This document shows, piece by piece, positions 1 through 7,443 of a stretch of DNA of 11,114 nt. The stretch comes from an uncultured Acidobacteriota bacterium (GTDB lineage Bacteria > Acidobacteriota > Blastocatellia > Pyrinomonadales > Pyrinomonadaceae), in contig CAMLKY010000030.1 of assembly GCA_946480545.1 (NCBI GenBank), positions 1 to 11,114 of the forward strand, in the 5' to 3' direction. Made by a program: the position numbers and the translations under genes. Under the pieces are notes generated by a model, which saw only the letters and a program-made list of their open reading frames with translations, had not been told where the DNA came from and made no database searches. Within the stretch, counting starts at the first letter, position 1. The number at the start of each line of letters is the position of its first letter.

Positions 1-388
1 CCCAGCCGGGTCGAGCCGTGTTCGCCGCGAAACTATAGCTGGTGTCGGTAGCGCTAATAAGCCCCGCCCAATAATCAAGGAGAACCTGGCCGTTGATATC
101 GTACGAAATAGCGTCGCCGCCAAAGAAACGCCGAAGTTCGTAGACGTGTACGAACATTCCAAAGCCGAGCCGGACAACAAGTGCGGCGAGGAATAGCGAC
201 GTTACAAAATCCTTATCCTCGGTGTAATGGCGAAAGATGCCTAGCGCGAGTCCGGACGTCGCCAAAACAACCAGCAGGGCGGAAGCTTCATCGGGAAAGC
301 CAAGCGTGAGCATCCAGAGCGAGATCGCTCCGGCACCCGTCCAGATCGCGGGCTTTATGAGTCTCTCAACTTGACGATCAGATGTCAT
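1..388 (-). CDS. Polytopic membrane protein, N-terminal part (possible polymerase or GT-C-like glycosyltransferase)
   Basis: This frame is open from an ATG at 388-386 to the window edge, giving 129 residues with the C-terminus missing. It overlaps the end of the preceding acyltransferase gene by 11 bp, which suggests translational coupling. Three hydrophobic stretches are visible, at about residues 12-30, 36-52 and 62-84. The third is followed by a charged turn and the motif GGDAISYDING (90-100). An acidic motif followed by Tyr-Asp in an external loop recalls GT-C lipid-dependent glycosyltransferases and some polysaccharide polymerases, but in GT-C enzymes the catalytic Asp normally follows the first membrane segment, so the match is loose. 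From its place at the end of a glycan operon I infer a role in polymerising or modifying lipid-linked saccharide at the inner membrane. Coding status is well supported; function is not. Confidence 0.7.
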   Translation of the reverse strand, partial: MTSDRQVERLIKPAIWTGAGAISLWMLTLGFPDEASALLVVLATSGLALGIFRHYTEDKDFVTSLFLAALVVRLGFGMFVHVYELRRFFGGDAISYDINGQVLLDYWAGLISATDTSYSFAANTARPGW

Positions 389-1097
389 CGGGTAAATCGT
401 TTCGCGTCTTCCGCTCGGTGAGGAAGCGGCCGTCCTCATCCAGGGGCCGGATCTCGGCCGCAGGAACACCGGCGATCAGGTAATACTCATTCGAGAACGG
501 CTTTGTCACGACGGAACCCATGCCGACAATACATCTCCCCGGTATCGATGCACCCGGTGCGACGCGTATCTCCGAGCCGAGGTACGAATAATCGCCGACG
601 CTTATCGCACGCGTCATCTGCCGGTTGTGCGTCCACAATGACGAGTTCCGGCCGCCTAAGATCACACATTTTCCAAACTCGACCCGGTCCGTGAAGTCTA
701 TCTTATGCGACGCCGCGATCATGCTTCCGTCACCGAGCAGGAACCTGGGATCCGTCTCGTTTACCACATCCGGCTCGGGTATCGAGTTTATTTCGTTCAG
801 CCTGAGAATATCGCAGTACCGCCCGATCCTGACCTCGTCTCCGCCGCGGAAGATGTTCAGAACACCGATCCTCGCGTGCTCGCCGATCGAAAGAGATTCG
901 ATGCGTGTGAAGACGTTGAGATGCCCGATAGAGACATCGTCGCCGATCGAACATTCTCTCGCGTCGATGATCGTAAACCCGAGACGTACCCGTTTTCCGA
1001 TCTTGTAACCGAAGAACCATCTATAGCACGGCCTCGCCAGCGCCGACGGTAAGACGGCTACAAAGGCAAGCGTCGCTAATCGGAGTTTTCCGGCCAT
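378..1097 (-). CDS. Left-handed beta-helix (hexapeptide-repeat) acyltransferase, WbbJ/WcaF-like
   Basis: A 239-residue protein of the LbH acyltransferase superfamily, which usually transfers acetyl from acetyl-CoA to a sugar hydroxyl or amine in the cytoplasm. Hexapeptide turns recur through the protein: IGKRVR (33), IGDDVS (51), IGEHAR (71), IGRYCD (91), and a final block from VGDYSYLG (167) to VGMGSVVTK (191-199). It ends with AGVPAAEIRP (209-218), the typical closing coil of O-acetyltransferases. H131 and H157 are candidate catalytic histidines; which one acts cannot be settled by eye. Residues 5-20 are hydrophobic and may bind the membrane. The central insertion (about 104-125) is longer than a simple coil. 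The ATG at 1097 is the only good start; the 17 bp before it, after the epimerase stop, show no Shine-Dalgarno sequence. It probably O-acetylates the repeat unit. The acyl donor and acceptor sugar are unknown. Confidence 0.88.
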   Translation of the reverse strand: MAGKLRLATLAFVAVLPSALARPCYRWFFGYKIGKRVRLGFTIIDARECSIGDDVSIGHLNVFTRIESLSIGEHARIGVLNIFRGGDEVRIGRYCDILRLNEINSIPEPDVVNETDPRFLLGDGSMIAASHKIDFTDRVEFGKCVILGGRNSSLWTHNRQMTRAISVGDYSYLGSEIRVAPGASIPGRCIVGMGSVVTKPFSNEYYLIAGVPAAEIRPLDEDGRFLTERKTRNDLPDDI

Positions 1098-1114
1098 CGT
1101 TCGAAAAAGAACTG

Positions 1115-2239
1115 CTACTTAACAAGGCTGTGCGCCGCAAGTTCGGCCGCAGCGGTCTGGACACGGTCGTCGGCGTCCTGCCGGCCGACCCAGTCGAGCA
1201 GCTCCACCAAACCATCCTCGAGCTTCACTTTCGGCACATAGCCGAGCAGCGAACTTGTCTTCGAGATATCCGCGATGCAGTGCCGGATATCGCCCTCGCG
1301 AAACTGGTTCGTGATCTCCGGCTCGATATTCTTCCCAAGCCCCTCGGCGACGACTTCAGCGATCTTTCGCACGCTCGTCGCGATCCCCGTCCCGACATTC
1401 AGGATCCGGTAATCGGCTTTATCCGATTCGAGTGCGAGCAGGTTCGCCTGCACGATGTCATGCACGCTGACAAAGTCGCGTGTCTGGAGACCGTCTTCAT
1501 AGATCAGCGGCGGCTGGTCATTAAGTAGCCGCGAAGAAAATATTGCACACGCTCCGGTATAAGGATTCGAGAGCGCCTGCCGCGGGCCGTAGACATTGAA
1601 ATACCGGAACGCAACCGTCGGAATGTTGTAAGCCCGGCCAATGATCAGGCTGTACTGCTCCTGGACCTGTTTACCGACTGCGTAGACCGATGTGGGATTC
1701 AGCGGCTTACTCTCCGGCGTGGGCATCGGTAAGAGATCGGAACCGCAGGTCGCACATTCAAATTCCCAGCGCTTTAACTGCAGGGCGCTGGCCGCCCGCA
1801 GCTCAGGGAACGTAACGACGTCACACTTGCTGCATCGGTACGGTCCCTCGCCGTACAGCGACATCGACGATGCGACGATCAGTTTCCTGACCTGCTCGCG
1901 ACGCTTGATCAACTCCTCGAGCAGCACCGCCGTACCAAGATCGTTTCCCGTCACAAATCGTCGGACCTGGTACATCGAGCGTCCAAGTCCCAGCTCGGCG
2001 GCAAGATGATAGACGACGTCGATTCCCTCGAGCACGTTCGCAACCGTTTCCGGATCGCACACGTCGCCGCGAACAAACTCGGCTTCGGGATTCAGATAGG
2101 GTGGCGTCTTTCCGCCATGCACCTCCTCGGCCAGCGAATCGAGAATTCGCACGCGGTGTCCCGCTTCGACAAGGGCATCTACCAGATGTGACCCGATAAA
2201 CCCGGCACCGCCGGTCACAAGTATTCTTAATCCAGGCAT
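1115..2239 (-). CDS. NAD-dependent epimerase/dehydratase with zinc-ribbon insert, dTDP-L-rhamnose 4-epimerase-like
   Basis: An extended SDR enzyme of 374 residues acting on a nucleotide sugar. The Rossmann motif GGAGFIG is at 10-16, the catalytic Ser in ASSMSLYGEG (123-132), and the YxxxK pair is Y186/K190. FRYFNVYGPR (211-220) and TRDFVSVHD (253-261) are standard for the family. Between the Ser strand and the catalytic Tyr lies an insert with two CxxC pairs, C136/C139 and C162/C165, which looks like a metal-binding ribbon. This insert, with GDIRHC at 316-321, is to my memory typical of dTDP-L-rhamnose 4-epimerase-type proteins (WbiB-like), which interconvert dTDP-L-rhamnose and dTDP-6-deoxy-L-talose. 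A UDP-sugar epimerase remains possible. The frame extends one useful codon further to a TTG at 2242, but the ATG at 2239 shares its A with the stop of the upstream gene (TGATG), so I choose it. No clear Shine-Dalgarno sequence is present. Confidence 0.9.
   Translation of the reverse strand: MPGLRILVTGGAGFIGSHLVDALVEAGHRVRILDSLAEEVHGGKTPPYLNPEAEFVRGDVCDPETVANVLEGIDVVYHLAAELGLGRSMYQVRRFVTGNDLGTAVLLEELIKRREQVRKLIVASSMSLYGEGPYRCSKCDVVTFPELRAASALQLKRWEFECATCGSDLLPMPTPESKPLNPTSVYAVGKQVQEQYSLIIGRAYNIPTVAFRYFNVYGPRQALSNPYTGACAIFSSRLLNDQPPLIYEDGLQTRDFVSVHDIVQANLLALESDKADYRILNVGTGIATSVRKIAEVVAEGLGKNIEPEITNQFREGDIRHCIADISKTSSLLGYVPKVKLEDGLVELLDWVGRQDADDRVQTAAAELAAHSLVK
1745..1834 (-). other. Zinc-ribbon-like CxxC...CxxC segment inside the epimerase
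   Basis: This segment encodes residues 136-165 of the SDR enzyme. CSKC (136-139) and CATC (162-165) are separated by 22 residues that include a Trp (W158). Four Cys in two CxxC pairs at this spacing is a common structural zinc site. It sits between the catalytic Ser and the YxxxK motif, close to where sugar specificity is set in extended SDRs. Metal binding is inferred, not shown. Confidence 0.7.
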
Positions 2240-2241
2240 CA
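2237..2241 (-). other. TGATG stop/start overlap coupling two genes
   Basis: On the minus strand the TGA stop of the glycosyltransferase gene (2241-2239) shares its A with the ATG of the epimerase gene (2239-2237). With no evident Shine-Dalgarno sequence upstream, reinitiation by terminating ribosomes is the likely way the epimerase is translated. Confidence 0.6.
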
Positions 2242-3336
2242 ATTATTGACGGCTTTCTTTAGGGTTTCCGCGAGGAGATCGGCCTGCTGTCCAACGGTAT
2301 AGTGCTGAAGCGAATGCCGGCGGCCTTCACTTCCCATACGCTGACGCAAGTCGACGCTCGAAAGCAGTTCGTCGAGGTGAGTATACCAATCATGCTCACT
2401 CGATGCATTGAAATGTGTTACTCCGGGCTCGCCGATCTCGGCCGCCACGCCGATCGGCGTCATCACGAACGGAACGCCGACCGCCATGTATTGGATCGCC
2501 TTGAAACCGGATTTTCCCATCAGCCATTGCTCGTTTGCCGAGCCGCTGGTGGTCATCGGGTAAAGGCCGATATCGAGAGACTGAAAATGCCGAACTTCGT
2601 CCTCAAGTTTCCACGCGACAGATTCAACGTCGATGCCTTTTAATGAGATATCGGTAGTTCCGGCTCCCACGATCTTGAGATCGAACCGATGTTTTGTCGC
2701 GAGCCTTTCGAGCACCGGAAACAGCCATTGCAGGAACGGGAATGTCGAGTGGGTGCCGATCCATCCGATGACGGGAACGGTGTTGGACTTTGAAACCGGA
2801 GAGAACTCGTCGGTGTCGACAACGGTCGGGATAACTACCGCGCGAGCTCCGAGCGATTTCACATGCTCGGCGATACTGCGGTTTCCGCATGTCACAAACT
2901 CTGACGAGCGGATCAGGTTGTCGGTCTTACCAAAAAATTTGAGAGCGCTGCCGAACCTGCCGAAGCTCGGGCTGACGTATCTGACATAAGTCGCGTCATC
3001 GAGGTCGAGGACCATCGGTATTGAACCCGCGTGTCGGTAGATCCATTCGAATAGTGCCGGTCCGAAGAACATCGCCTCGCGCTGTACGAACAGGAGGTCA
3101 TACCGGCGGGCGGACGGAATGAGCGACAGTCGGCGTGCAATCGAGGGAACAAGTCCAAGCATTTTGCCGGCAGAGCCGCCGGCGACATAGAGATTCTTGA
3201 ACTGTCGACCGTCCAGAAAGGGCGAGACCGCAAGTTCGATCCCACGATCGGCAAGCGGTGCGACATATTGCGCGAGCCGGAACCTTGTCGCCGCCGATTC
3301 GACCGGATATGAGCTCAAACCAAGTACGCGCATCAT
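2239..3336 (-). CDS. Glycosyltransferase, GT4-like (GT-B fold)
   Basis: A cytoplasmic GT-B glycosyltransferase of about 365 residues, close to the usual size. Numbering here counts from a GTG at 3339. The N-terminal domain has FRLAQYVAPLADRG (20-33), YDLLFVQRE (80-88) and the acidic motif LDLDDATYV (111-119). The C-terminal donor domain opens with IGWIGTHST (191-199), and GKSGFKAIQYMAVGVP (275-290) stands where most GT4 enzymes carry the E-x7-E motif. The first Glu is replaced by Gly/Lys, a variant seen in a recognised GT4-like subgroup. Donor and acceptor are unknown. The junction reads TAG GTG ATG ATG, so three starts are possible: GTG 3339, ATG 3336 or ATG 3333. I chose 3336; an AGGTG just upstream could serve as a ribosome site for the later ATG. 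The gene directly follows another glycosyltransferase and is coupled to the epimerase downstream. Confidence 0.88.
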   Translation of the reverse strand: MMRVLGLSSYPVESAATRFRLAQYVAPLADRGIELAVSPFLDGRQFKNLYVAGGSAGKMLGLVPSIARRLSLIPSARRYDLLFVQREAMFFGPALFEWIYRHAGSIPMVLDLDDATYVRYVSPSFGRFGSALKFFGKTDNLIRSSEFVTCGNRSIAEHVKSLGARAVVIPTVVDTDEFSPVSKSNTVPVIGWIGTHSTFPFLQWLFPVLERLATKHRFDLKIVGAGTTDISLKGIDVESVAWKLEDEVRHFQSLDIGLYPMTTSGSANEQWLMGKSGFKAIQYMAVGVPFVMTPIGVAAEIGEPGVTHFNASSEHDWYTHLDELLSSVDLRQRMGSEGRRHSLQHYTVGQQADLLAETLKKAVNN

Positions 3337-3339
3337 CAC

Positions 3340-4572
3340 CTATTCGCGATCAAGCAATCGTCGATAGAGCCGTCTGTAACGCGCGCCGCCGACGCTTTCA
3401 AGATCGAACTCATTCCGGGCGACCCGTCTGCAAAGGTCCGATATGTTGCCCAGACTATCGATCTCGTTTATCGCCGCGGCGTATCCCGCGGGCGAAAGAT
3501 CGTCGATGATGGCTCCCACGCTGTTGTCACGCACCAGCAGATCGACATCTCCAACGCCGGAGTTCGCGACAAAGGGCAACCCGCAAGCGAGATACTCGGC
3601 GTTCTTTGTCGGCGACGAGGCCTGCTTTGAATAGCATGGCTTGATAAACGATACCGCGGCGTCGGCGGCACTCAGGTATTCGGGAATCTGTTTCGGTGCG
3701 ACTTTAGTTATCAGATAATCACCGTCGGAATATCCCCGCTTTCTTAAGAGGTCCTCGATCATCGACGGCGGACTCTGTGTGAGTATCAACGCGAATGCAT
3801 CGGGCTTCTTCTCCTTCACCATGCCAAAAAAGTCGGCCATCTCATCGGTCAGGTACCAGCCACCAAACGCACCGACATAGGCCATCACGTACCGGTCACC
3901 CAACTCGTACTCGGCTCGGATCTTGTGCCTCGCTTGCTCACCGGCACCTTCAAACCGGGACAGGTCCACACAACACGGGATCACTTCGACAGGTCGACCG
4001 TTCGCATCAAAACCTGTCGTCCCCGATTCCGGGAAAAGGATCTCGCGGGCGCGTTCGGTGAGCACGACAAATCCATCCGCCTCCTTCAACAGCCACCGCT
4101 CCACCCGTTTCGCCATTCGATAAAGAAGTCCGCCCTCTGGCCATACCCCGGCATCGGTATATTCCTCGGGAAAGAAGCCGCGGATATCGAAAAGCAGCTT
4201 CGGCTTGTGACGCGCTAACCGCCGCCCGAGAGCTCCCATCAAGGTCGGGACATGGACGCGGCCGTGCAGTATGTCAGGCCGTCGAGAGTTGACGAAGCTC
4301 CTGACGAACAGGCTTCCGCGAAGGATGTCGTAAGCGGTTGCGATGACCGATAGCCGCTTATGATACTTCAGCCGGTGCCACTCGATACCCTGCGACGACA
4401 ATGCGGCTGCCGTCTCCTGCACCTCGTCCGGTGTGAACTCGCGAGCTTCGAATGTGAGCAGAGAGATCTCGTGACCATCCTTCGCCAGCTCTCGCAGATA
4501 CGGAATAACCTGCGTCTGCACAAGAGGCTCGCGCACGCCGAAGTAGCAGATGTAGAGAGATCGAGACGGCAT
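3340..4572 (-). CDS. Glycosyltransferase family 4
   Basis: A GT-B glycosyltransferase of 410 residues. The N-terminal domain starts with the beta strand SLYICYFGVREPLVQTQV (5-22) and includes PDILHGRVHVPTLMGAL (99-115) and FDIRGFFPEEY (128-138), which matches GT4 N-domains ending in a DxRG-type segment. The donor domain carries VIPCCVDLSRF (197-207), YVGAFGGWY (232-240) and SSPTKNAEYLACGLPFVAN (319-337), in which K323 and E326 occupy the region of the nucleotide-sugar diphosphate site. The frame extends to a TTG at 4608, which would overlap the upstream gene by 31 bp. I prefer the ATG at 4572, five bases past that gene's TAA stop and 12 bases after GGGAG, because the protein then begins just before its first strand. 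It probably adds one sugar to the lipid-linked repeat unit; sugar identity cannot be read from sequence. Confidence 0.9.
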   Translation of the reverse strand: MPSRSLYICYFGVREPLVQTQVIPYLRELAKDGHEISLLTFEAREFTPDEVQETAAALSSQGIEWHRLKYHKRLSVIATAYDILRGSLFVRSFVNSRRPDILHGRVHVPTLMGALGRRLARHKPKLLFDIRGFFPEEYTDAGVWPEGGLLYRMAKRVERWLLKEADGFVVLTERAREILFPESGTTGFDANGRPVEVIPCCVDLSRFEGAGEQARHKIRAEYELGDRYVMAYVGAFGGWYLTDEMADFFGMVKEKKPDAFALILTQSPPSMIEDLLRKRGYSDGDYLITKVAPKQIPEYLSAADAAVSFIKPCYSKQASSPTKNAEYLACGLPFVANSGVGDVDLLVRDNSVGAIIDDLSPAGYAAAINEIDSLGNISDLCRRVARNEFDLESVGGARYRRLYRRLLDRE

Positions 4573-4577
4573 GCAGT

Positions 4578-5480
4578 TTATCGAGCTCCCACCCGACGCT
4601 TCATCCAACGGAAAGGAAAGTTAAGAAATCGGCCGAGCATTCGTGGATTGTTGCCGACGCTCTTCAGCGAACAGCGAAAACAGTCTGCATATCTGCCCGA
4701 GTGAAAGTACGATCCGGCAAGCACGCTGTAGAGGTTGCCGTAGGCTTTATTGCGCAGGCCGAGAATCTTCCTGTCATTCGTCGCAAACGCCTTCTCGAAG
4801 CATCGAGTCATCGCGGTTTCCATCGCGCCGATATTCTTGTGCATGTTGGTTCCATGATTCCTGTACCCCGCGAGCACATCGGAAACAAATCCAAGTTTGA
4901 ACTTAAGCGCGACACGATAAGAAAAATCCCAGTCCTCACTATGCCTCAGCCCAGTATCAAAATCGCCAACGGCATCGATCACGTCCCGTCGCACCATCCC
5001 AGTGCTTCCTATCGCAATGACGGTCGATTCGTCGAACATTAACAGAGCCTCTAGGGCATCTATGTCGTTTTCCCTCTTTGACCAGATGGTGATCGTTTCA
5101 TCACTATCTGAATCGAATTCGCGAATCGAGCAGTAAACCATTCCGATCCGCGGGTCCGCCCGCAAAACGTCGATCTGTTTCGCAGTCTTTTCCGGATACC
5201 AGATGTCATCAGAGTCGAGGAAAGCAACAACATCGCCGGTTGAGTGTTTGATACCGGTGTTGCGTGCCGCACTTAGCCCGGCGTTCTCCTGATATATGTA
5301 GATTATCTTCCCGGCAAAGCGTTCGACGATCTTTTTCGTGTCGTCTGTCGATCCGTCGTCGACAACGATCACCTCGTGTATTGGATATGTCTGGGATAAA
5401 ACGCTTGATATAGCTTCCGAGAGAAAATGGCTGTAATTATAGGTTGGAATTACAACACTCACTCTGGGCACTTCAACCAT
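4578..5480 (-). CDS. Glycosyltransferase family 2 (GT-A fold) with helical C-terminal tail
   Basis: A 300-residue GT2 enzyme. VSVVIPTYNYSHFL (7-20) is the classic first strand, VVDDGSTDDT (39-48) binds the nucleotide, and FLDSDDIWYP (87-96) contains the DxD metal site. SEDWDFSYRVAL (181-192) carries the ED motif expected to supply the catalytic base, followed by YRNHGTNMH (206-214). Residues 240-282 look helical and TPR-like (GNLYSVLAGSYFHSGRYADC), and the tail is basic (RWMKRRVGAR), perhaps for membrane contact. No membrane segments are evident, so it should act on the cytoplasmic face, transferring a sugar by inversion to a lipid-linked acceptor. The ATG at 5480 is preceded by an AAGAG about 9 bases away, one of the better ribosome sites in the window. 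A 78 bp gap precedes it, the longest in the cluster. Confidence 0.93.
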   Translation of the reverse strand: MVEVPRVSVVIPTYNYSHFLSEAISSVLSQTYPIHEVIVVDDGSTDDTKKIVERFAGKIIYIYQENAGLSAARNTGIKHSTGDVVAFLDSDDIWYPEKTAKQIDVLRADPRIGMVYCSIREFDSDSDETITIWSKRENDIDALEALLMFDESTVIAIGSTGMVRRDVIDAVGDFDTGLRHSEDWDFSYRVALKFKLGFVSDVLAGYRNHGTNMHKNIGAMETAMTRCFEKAFATNDRKILGLRNKAYGNLYSVLAGSYFHSGRYADCFRCSLKSVGNNPRMLGRFLNFPFRWMKRRVGAR

Positions 5481-5558
5481 TCTTTTAGACTCTTACTGCG
5501 CGGTTGACGATTTGATGTCGGAATCGAGGAAGCGCCAACGTTACGTAAATGACGGGAG
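5481..5558 (-). other. Longest intergenic gap in the cluster
   Basis: This 78 bp stretch separates the TylF-like methyltransferase stop from the GT2 start. It holds an 8 bp palindrome, TTACGTAA, at 5541-5548. I find no stem-loop followed by a T-run, so no terminator is supported. A TTGGCG / TCAAAT pair with 17 bp spacing on the minus strand is too weak to call a promoter. Compared with the 0-30 bp spacing elsewhere, it may mark an insertion or rearrangement point in the cluster's history. Confidence 0.4.
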
Positions 5559-6293
5559 TTACGAAAGCCGATTCACGATGAAAGATTTTCCGCCCGCATG
5601 ATAGTTCTGATATTCCACCAGACGAAGATGAGGATTGGCTTGCAGCCACTCAGCGCAGGCCAGTTGCTCACCCTTGTCAGGACCGCCGTCGAAGCAGTAC
5701 CAATCGTCAAAGATCAGGATGGCTCCGTTCACCAGACGATCCGTCAAAAACTCGAGCACGGGAACCGTAGATTCGTATAAGTCGCAGTCGATCCAGGCGA
5801 TGGCCACCCGCTCCAGCTCGAGCGCGCCGGATTTCGGCGATCGTAGAGTCTGATCGTAGAAACCCTCGACTGCTCGTAGTCTTTTCAGATCAAATCCAAA
5901 TTTTGAGAGGTTCCGCTCGAATTGCTGACGGGTACACGAGAATTCCCCGGTTACGAACGGACCGTCAGCGTCCTTTCCGCTGATCTCGGGTAGTCCTTCG
6001 AACGAGTCGAACGCCCAGAATTTGATGTCGCGAAAACCGTACCTCCTTGCCGACCGCCATGCTTCAAGAAAGGTCCTGCCTTGAAAGACGCCGAACTCCG
6101 CGTAATCGCCTTCGATCTTGTTATTCATGCAGAACGCAAATGCGATATCGAGCATGCGAGCACTCTCGTAGATGAGATTGTCCTTCGCCTTGTTCTGATA
6201 ATTGATCGGCATCGTCACGACCCGCAGTAGCCCGGGGGGAATCTTTCGTGCAATCCGATCCAGGAATAAATAAAGTTTGTCTGCCGTTCGCAT
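5559..6293 (-). CDS. TylF/MycF-like SAM-dependent sugar O-methyltransferase
   Basis: A 244-residue class I methyltransferase of the TylF (macrocin O-methyltransferase) family, which methylates sugar hydroxyls using S-adenosylmethionine and a divalent metal. The SAM-binding start is YAEFGVFQGRT (64-74). FDSFEGLPE (95-103) is a family signature. IDCDLYEST (168-176) and IFDDWYCF (194-201) supply the acidic residues that, by analogy with MycF, bind Mg2+ and help deprotonate the sugar hydroxyl. KGEQLACAEWL (207-217) and the C-terminal strand complete the fold. It starts at an ATG at 6293, four bases after the upstream glycosyltransferase stop. In a glycan operon the substrate is probably a sugar of the repeat unit, methylated before or after transfer; a terminal methyl could also stop chain growth. 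The position methylated is unknown. No anomaly in length or motifs. Confidence 0.9.
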   Translation of the reverse strand: MRTADKLYLFLDRIARKIPPGLLRVVTMPINYQNKAKDNLIYESARMLDIAFAFCMNNKIEGDYAEFGVFQGRTFLEAWRSARRYGFRDIKFWAFDSFEGLPEISGKDADGPFVTGEFSCTRQQFERNLSKFGFDLKRLRAVEGFYDQTLRSPKSGALELERVAIAWIDCDLYESTVPVLEFLTDRLVNGAILIFDDWYCFDGGPDKGEQLACAEWLQANPHLRLVEYQNYHAGGKSFIVNRLS

Positions 6294-6297
6294 ATGA

Positions 6298-7443
6298 TCA
6301 CTGACCGCGCGAGTGCTGCCCTAAGACCTTCTCGTATACAAGTCGGTACTGTTCCGCTACGCTCTCGACCCCCATGTAATTGAGAATGTATTGCCGTCCA
6401 AGCCGAGCGCGGGCGAGCGCGCCTTCGAGATTCCTTATCGTTTCCACGAGCCCCTCACGAAACGCCTCAGCATCCGCGGGGCGAACCAGCTTCCCGTACT
6501 TCCCCCCGTCCAACGTATCGGCCGCGCCGCTGATGTCCGTCGCCACGATCGGGCGTGAAAGCATCAGGGACTCGATGAGGGCCTGCGAAAGCGCGTCTTC
6601 GAGCGATGGATGAACGATGATATCCGCCGAACCTATTATTTGCAGCGTGTCATCGCGCCAGCCCAGAAATTCTACCTGCTCGGTGATCCCAAGCCTGGAG
6701 GCATGGCGTTCAAGCTCTTCGAGATAATCACCGGATCCAACCAAATAGAGCTTAGCTTTAAGCCCATCATAGAGCAGCGGGGCAATCGCATCAAACAGGT
6801 ATTTGTGACCTTTCGCGTGAAACAAACGCGAAACGCATACGAGCGATAGCTGGTCATTCATGCCCAACTCAGCACGTTTAGCCTTCACCGCCTGATCAGT
6901 GACATCGCTAAATCGATCCATGGTCTGAGCGTAAGGAATCACGGTGACCTTATCGTCCGGCACGCCTTCCTGATCGACCAGGATATCGCGCACCATTCGC
7001 GACGGGGCAATAATATGATCGGCACGATGGCTGATGTAGCCTTCGAGGATCTGATAAATCTTTCGCTTCCACGGCGACGTGATCTTATGTATCGCGTCTG
7101 AATGGTGCCGGGTCATCACAGTCGGGCGCGACTGCATTTTTGCGATCGTCAGCCCGATCAGACTAGGATCGAACAGATTAGTGTGCACTACGTCGGGATT
7201 TATCTCTTTGAACAGATTCCGGAGGTTATTTGCTACACGGAGATAGGATCTGCGCCCGACGTAATTCAACCCGAAGGCTCTATTTCCGCGGCTTTTCGCT
7301 CCGCGTACCAGGTCTGAGTCAGGCGAGCCTAAATTTACGAAGGAAAATTCAACGACGTCCTTCGGAAGGCACTCCGATAAGTTCTTAAGATGATAGTCGT
7401 CGACTTCTACGTCGGTGACCTGAATGACTCTTATCGGCTTCAT
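6298..7443 (-). CDS. Glycosyltransferase family 4
   Basis: A 381-residue GT-B retaining glycosyltransferase with a full GT4 motif set. The N-domain has PDVVHTNLFDPSLIG (83-97) and MTRHHSDAIHK (110-120), whose histidines are in the usual acceptor-side region. The linker carries IIAPSRMVRDIL (144-155) and VIPYAQTMDRF (168-178). The donor domain has VSRLFHAKGHKYL (204-216), LVGSGDYLEEL (234-244) and HPSLEDALSQALIESL (278-293). In the last motif the usual E-x7-E reads D283-x7-E291; E282 next to it may compensate. It overlaps the upstream methyltransferase by the 4 bp ATGA, and its stop lies four bases before the next methyltransferase, so it is sandwiched between two methyltransferases. Likely role: one sugar transfer to the lipid-linked intermediate in the cytoplasm. 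Sugar specificity cannot be assigned. Confidence 0.93.
   Translation of the reverse strand: MKPIRVIQVTDVEVDDYHLKNLSECLPKDVVEFSFVNLGSPDSDLVRGAKSRGNRAFGLNYVGRRSYLRVANNLRNLFKEINPDVVHTNLFDPSLIGLTIAKMQSRPTVMTRHHSDAIHKITSPWKRKIYQILEGYISHRADHIIAPSRMVRDILVDQEGVPDDKVTVIPYAQTMDRFSDVTDQAVKAKRAELGMNDQLSLVCVSRLFHAKGHKYLFDAIAPLLYDGLKAKLYLVGSGDYLEELERHASRLGITEQVEFLGWRDDTLQIIGSADIIVHPSLEDALSQALIESLMLSRPIVATDISGAADTLDGGKYGKLVRPADAEAFREGLVETIRNLEGALARARLGRQYILNYMGVESVAEQYRLVYEKVLGQHSRGQ
7440..7443 (-). other. ATGA stop/start overlap
   Basis: The TGA stop of the methyltransferase (7442-7440) lies inside the ATG (7443-7441) region of the downstream GT4 gene, giving the common 4 bp ATGA overlap. It supports translational coupling and a single transcript through both genes. 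Confidence 0.65.

Noticed and set aside
625..1008. Plus-strand open frame of 127 codons opposite the LbH acyltransferase
   Set aside because: It lies wholly inside a gene with clear hexapeptide repeats on the other strand; its translation is low-complexity, Ser/Arg/Pro-rich and shows no domain.
1099..1112. Small inverted repeat GTTC...GAAC between the epimerase and the LbH acyltransferase, with a run of A on the plus strand
   Set aside because: The stem is only 4 bp with a 6-base loop, and there is no T-run after it on the coding strand in the right place for a terminator.
4573..4608. 12-codon N-terminal extension of the GT4 enzyme, starting at TTG 4608
   Set aside because: It has no Shine-Dalgarno sequence and overlaps the GT2 gene by 31 bp; the ATG at 4572 fits the fold and gene spacing better.
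5510..5538. Possible sigma-70 promoter on the minus strand, TTGGCG, 17 bp, TCAAAT
   Set aside because: Only four of six matches in each box, and the key second A of the -10 box is missing; matches of this quality are expected by chance.
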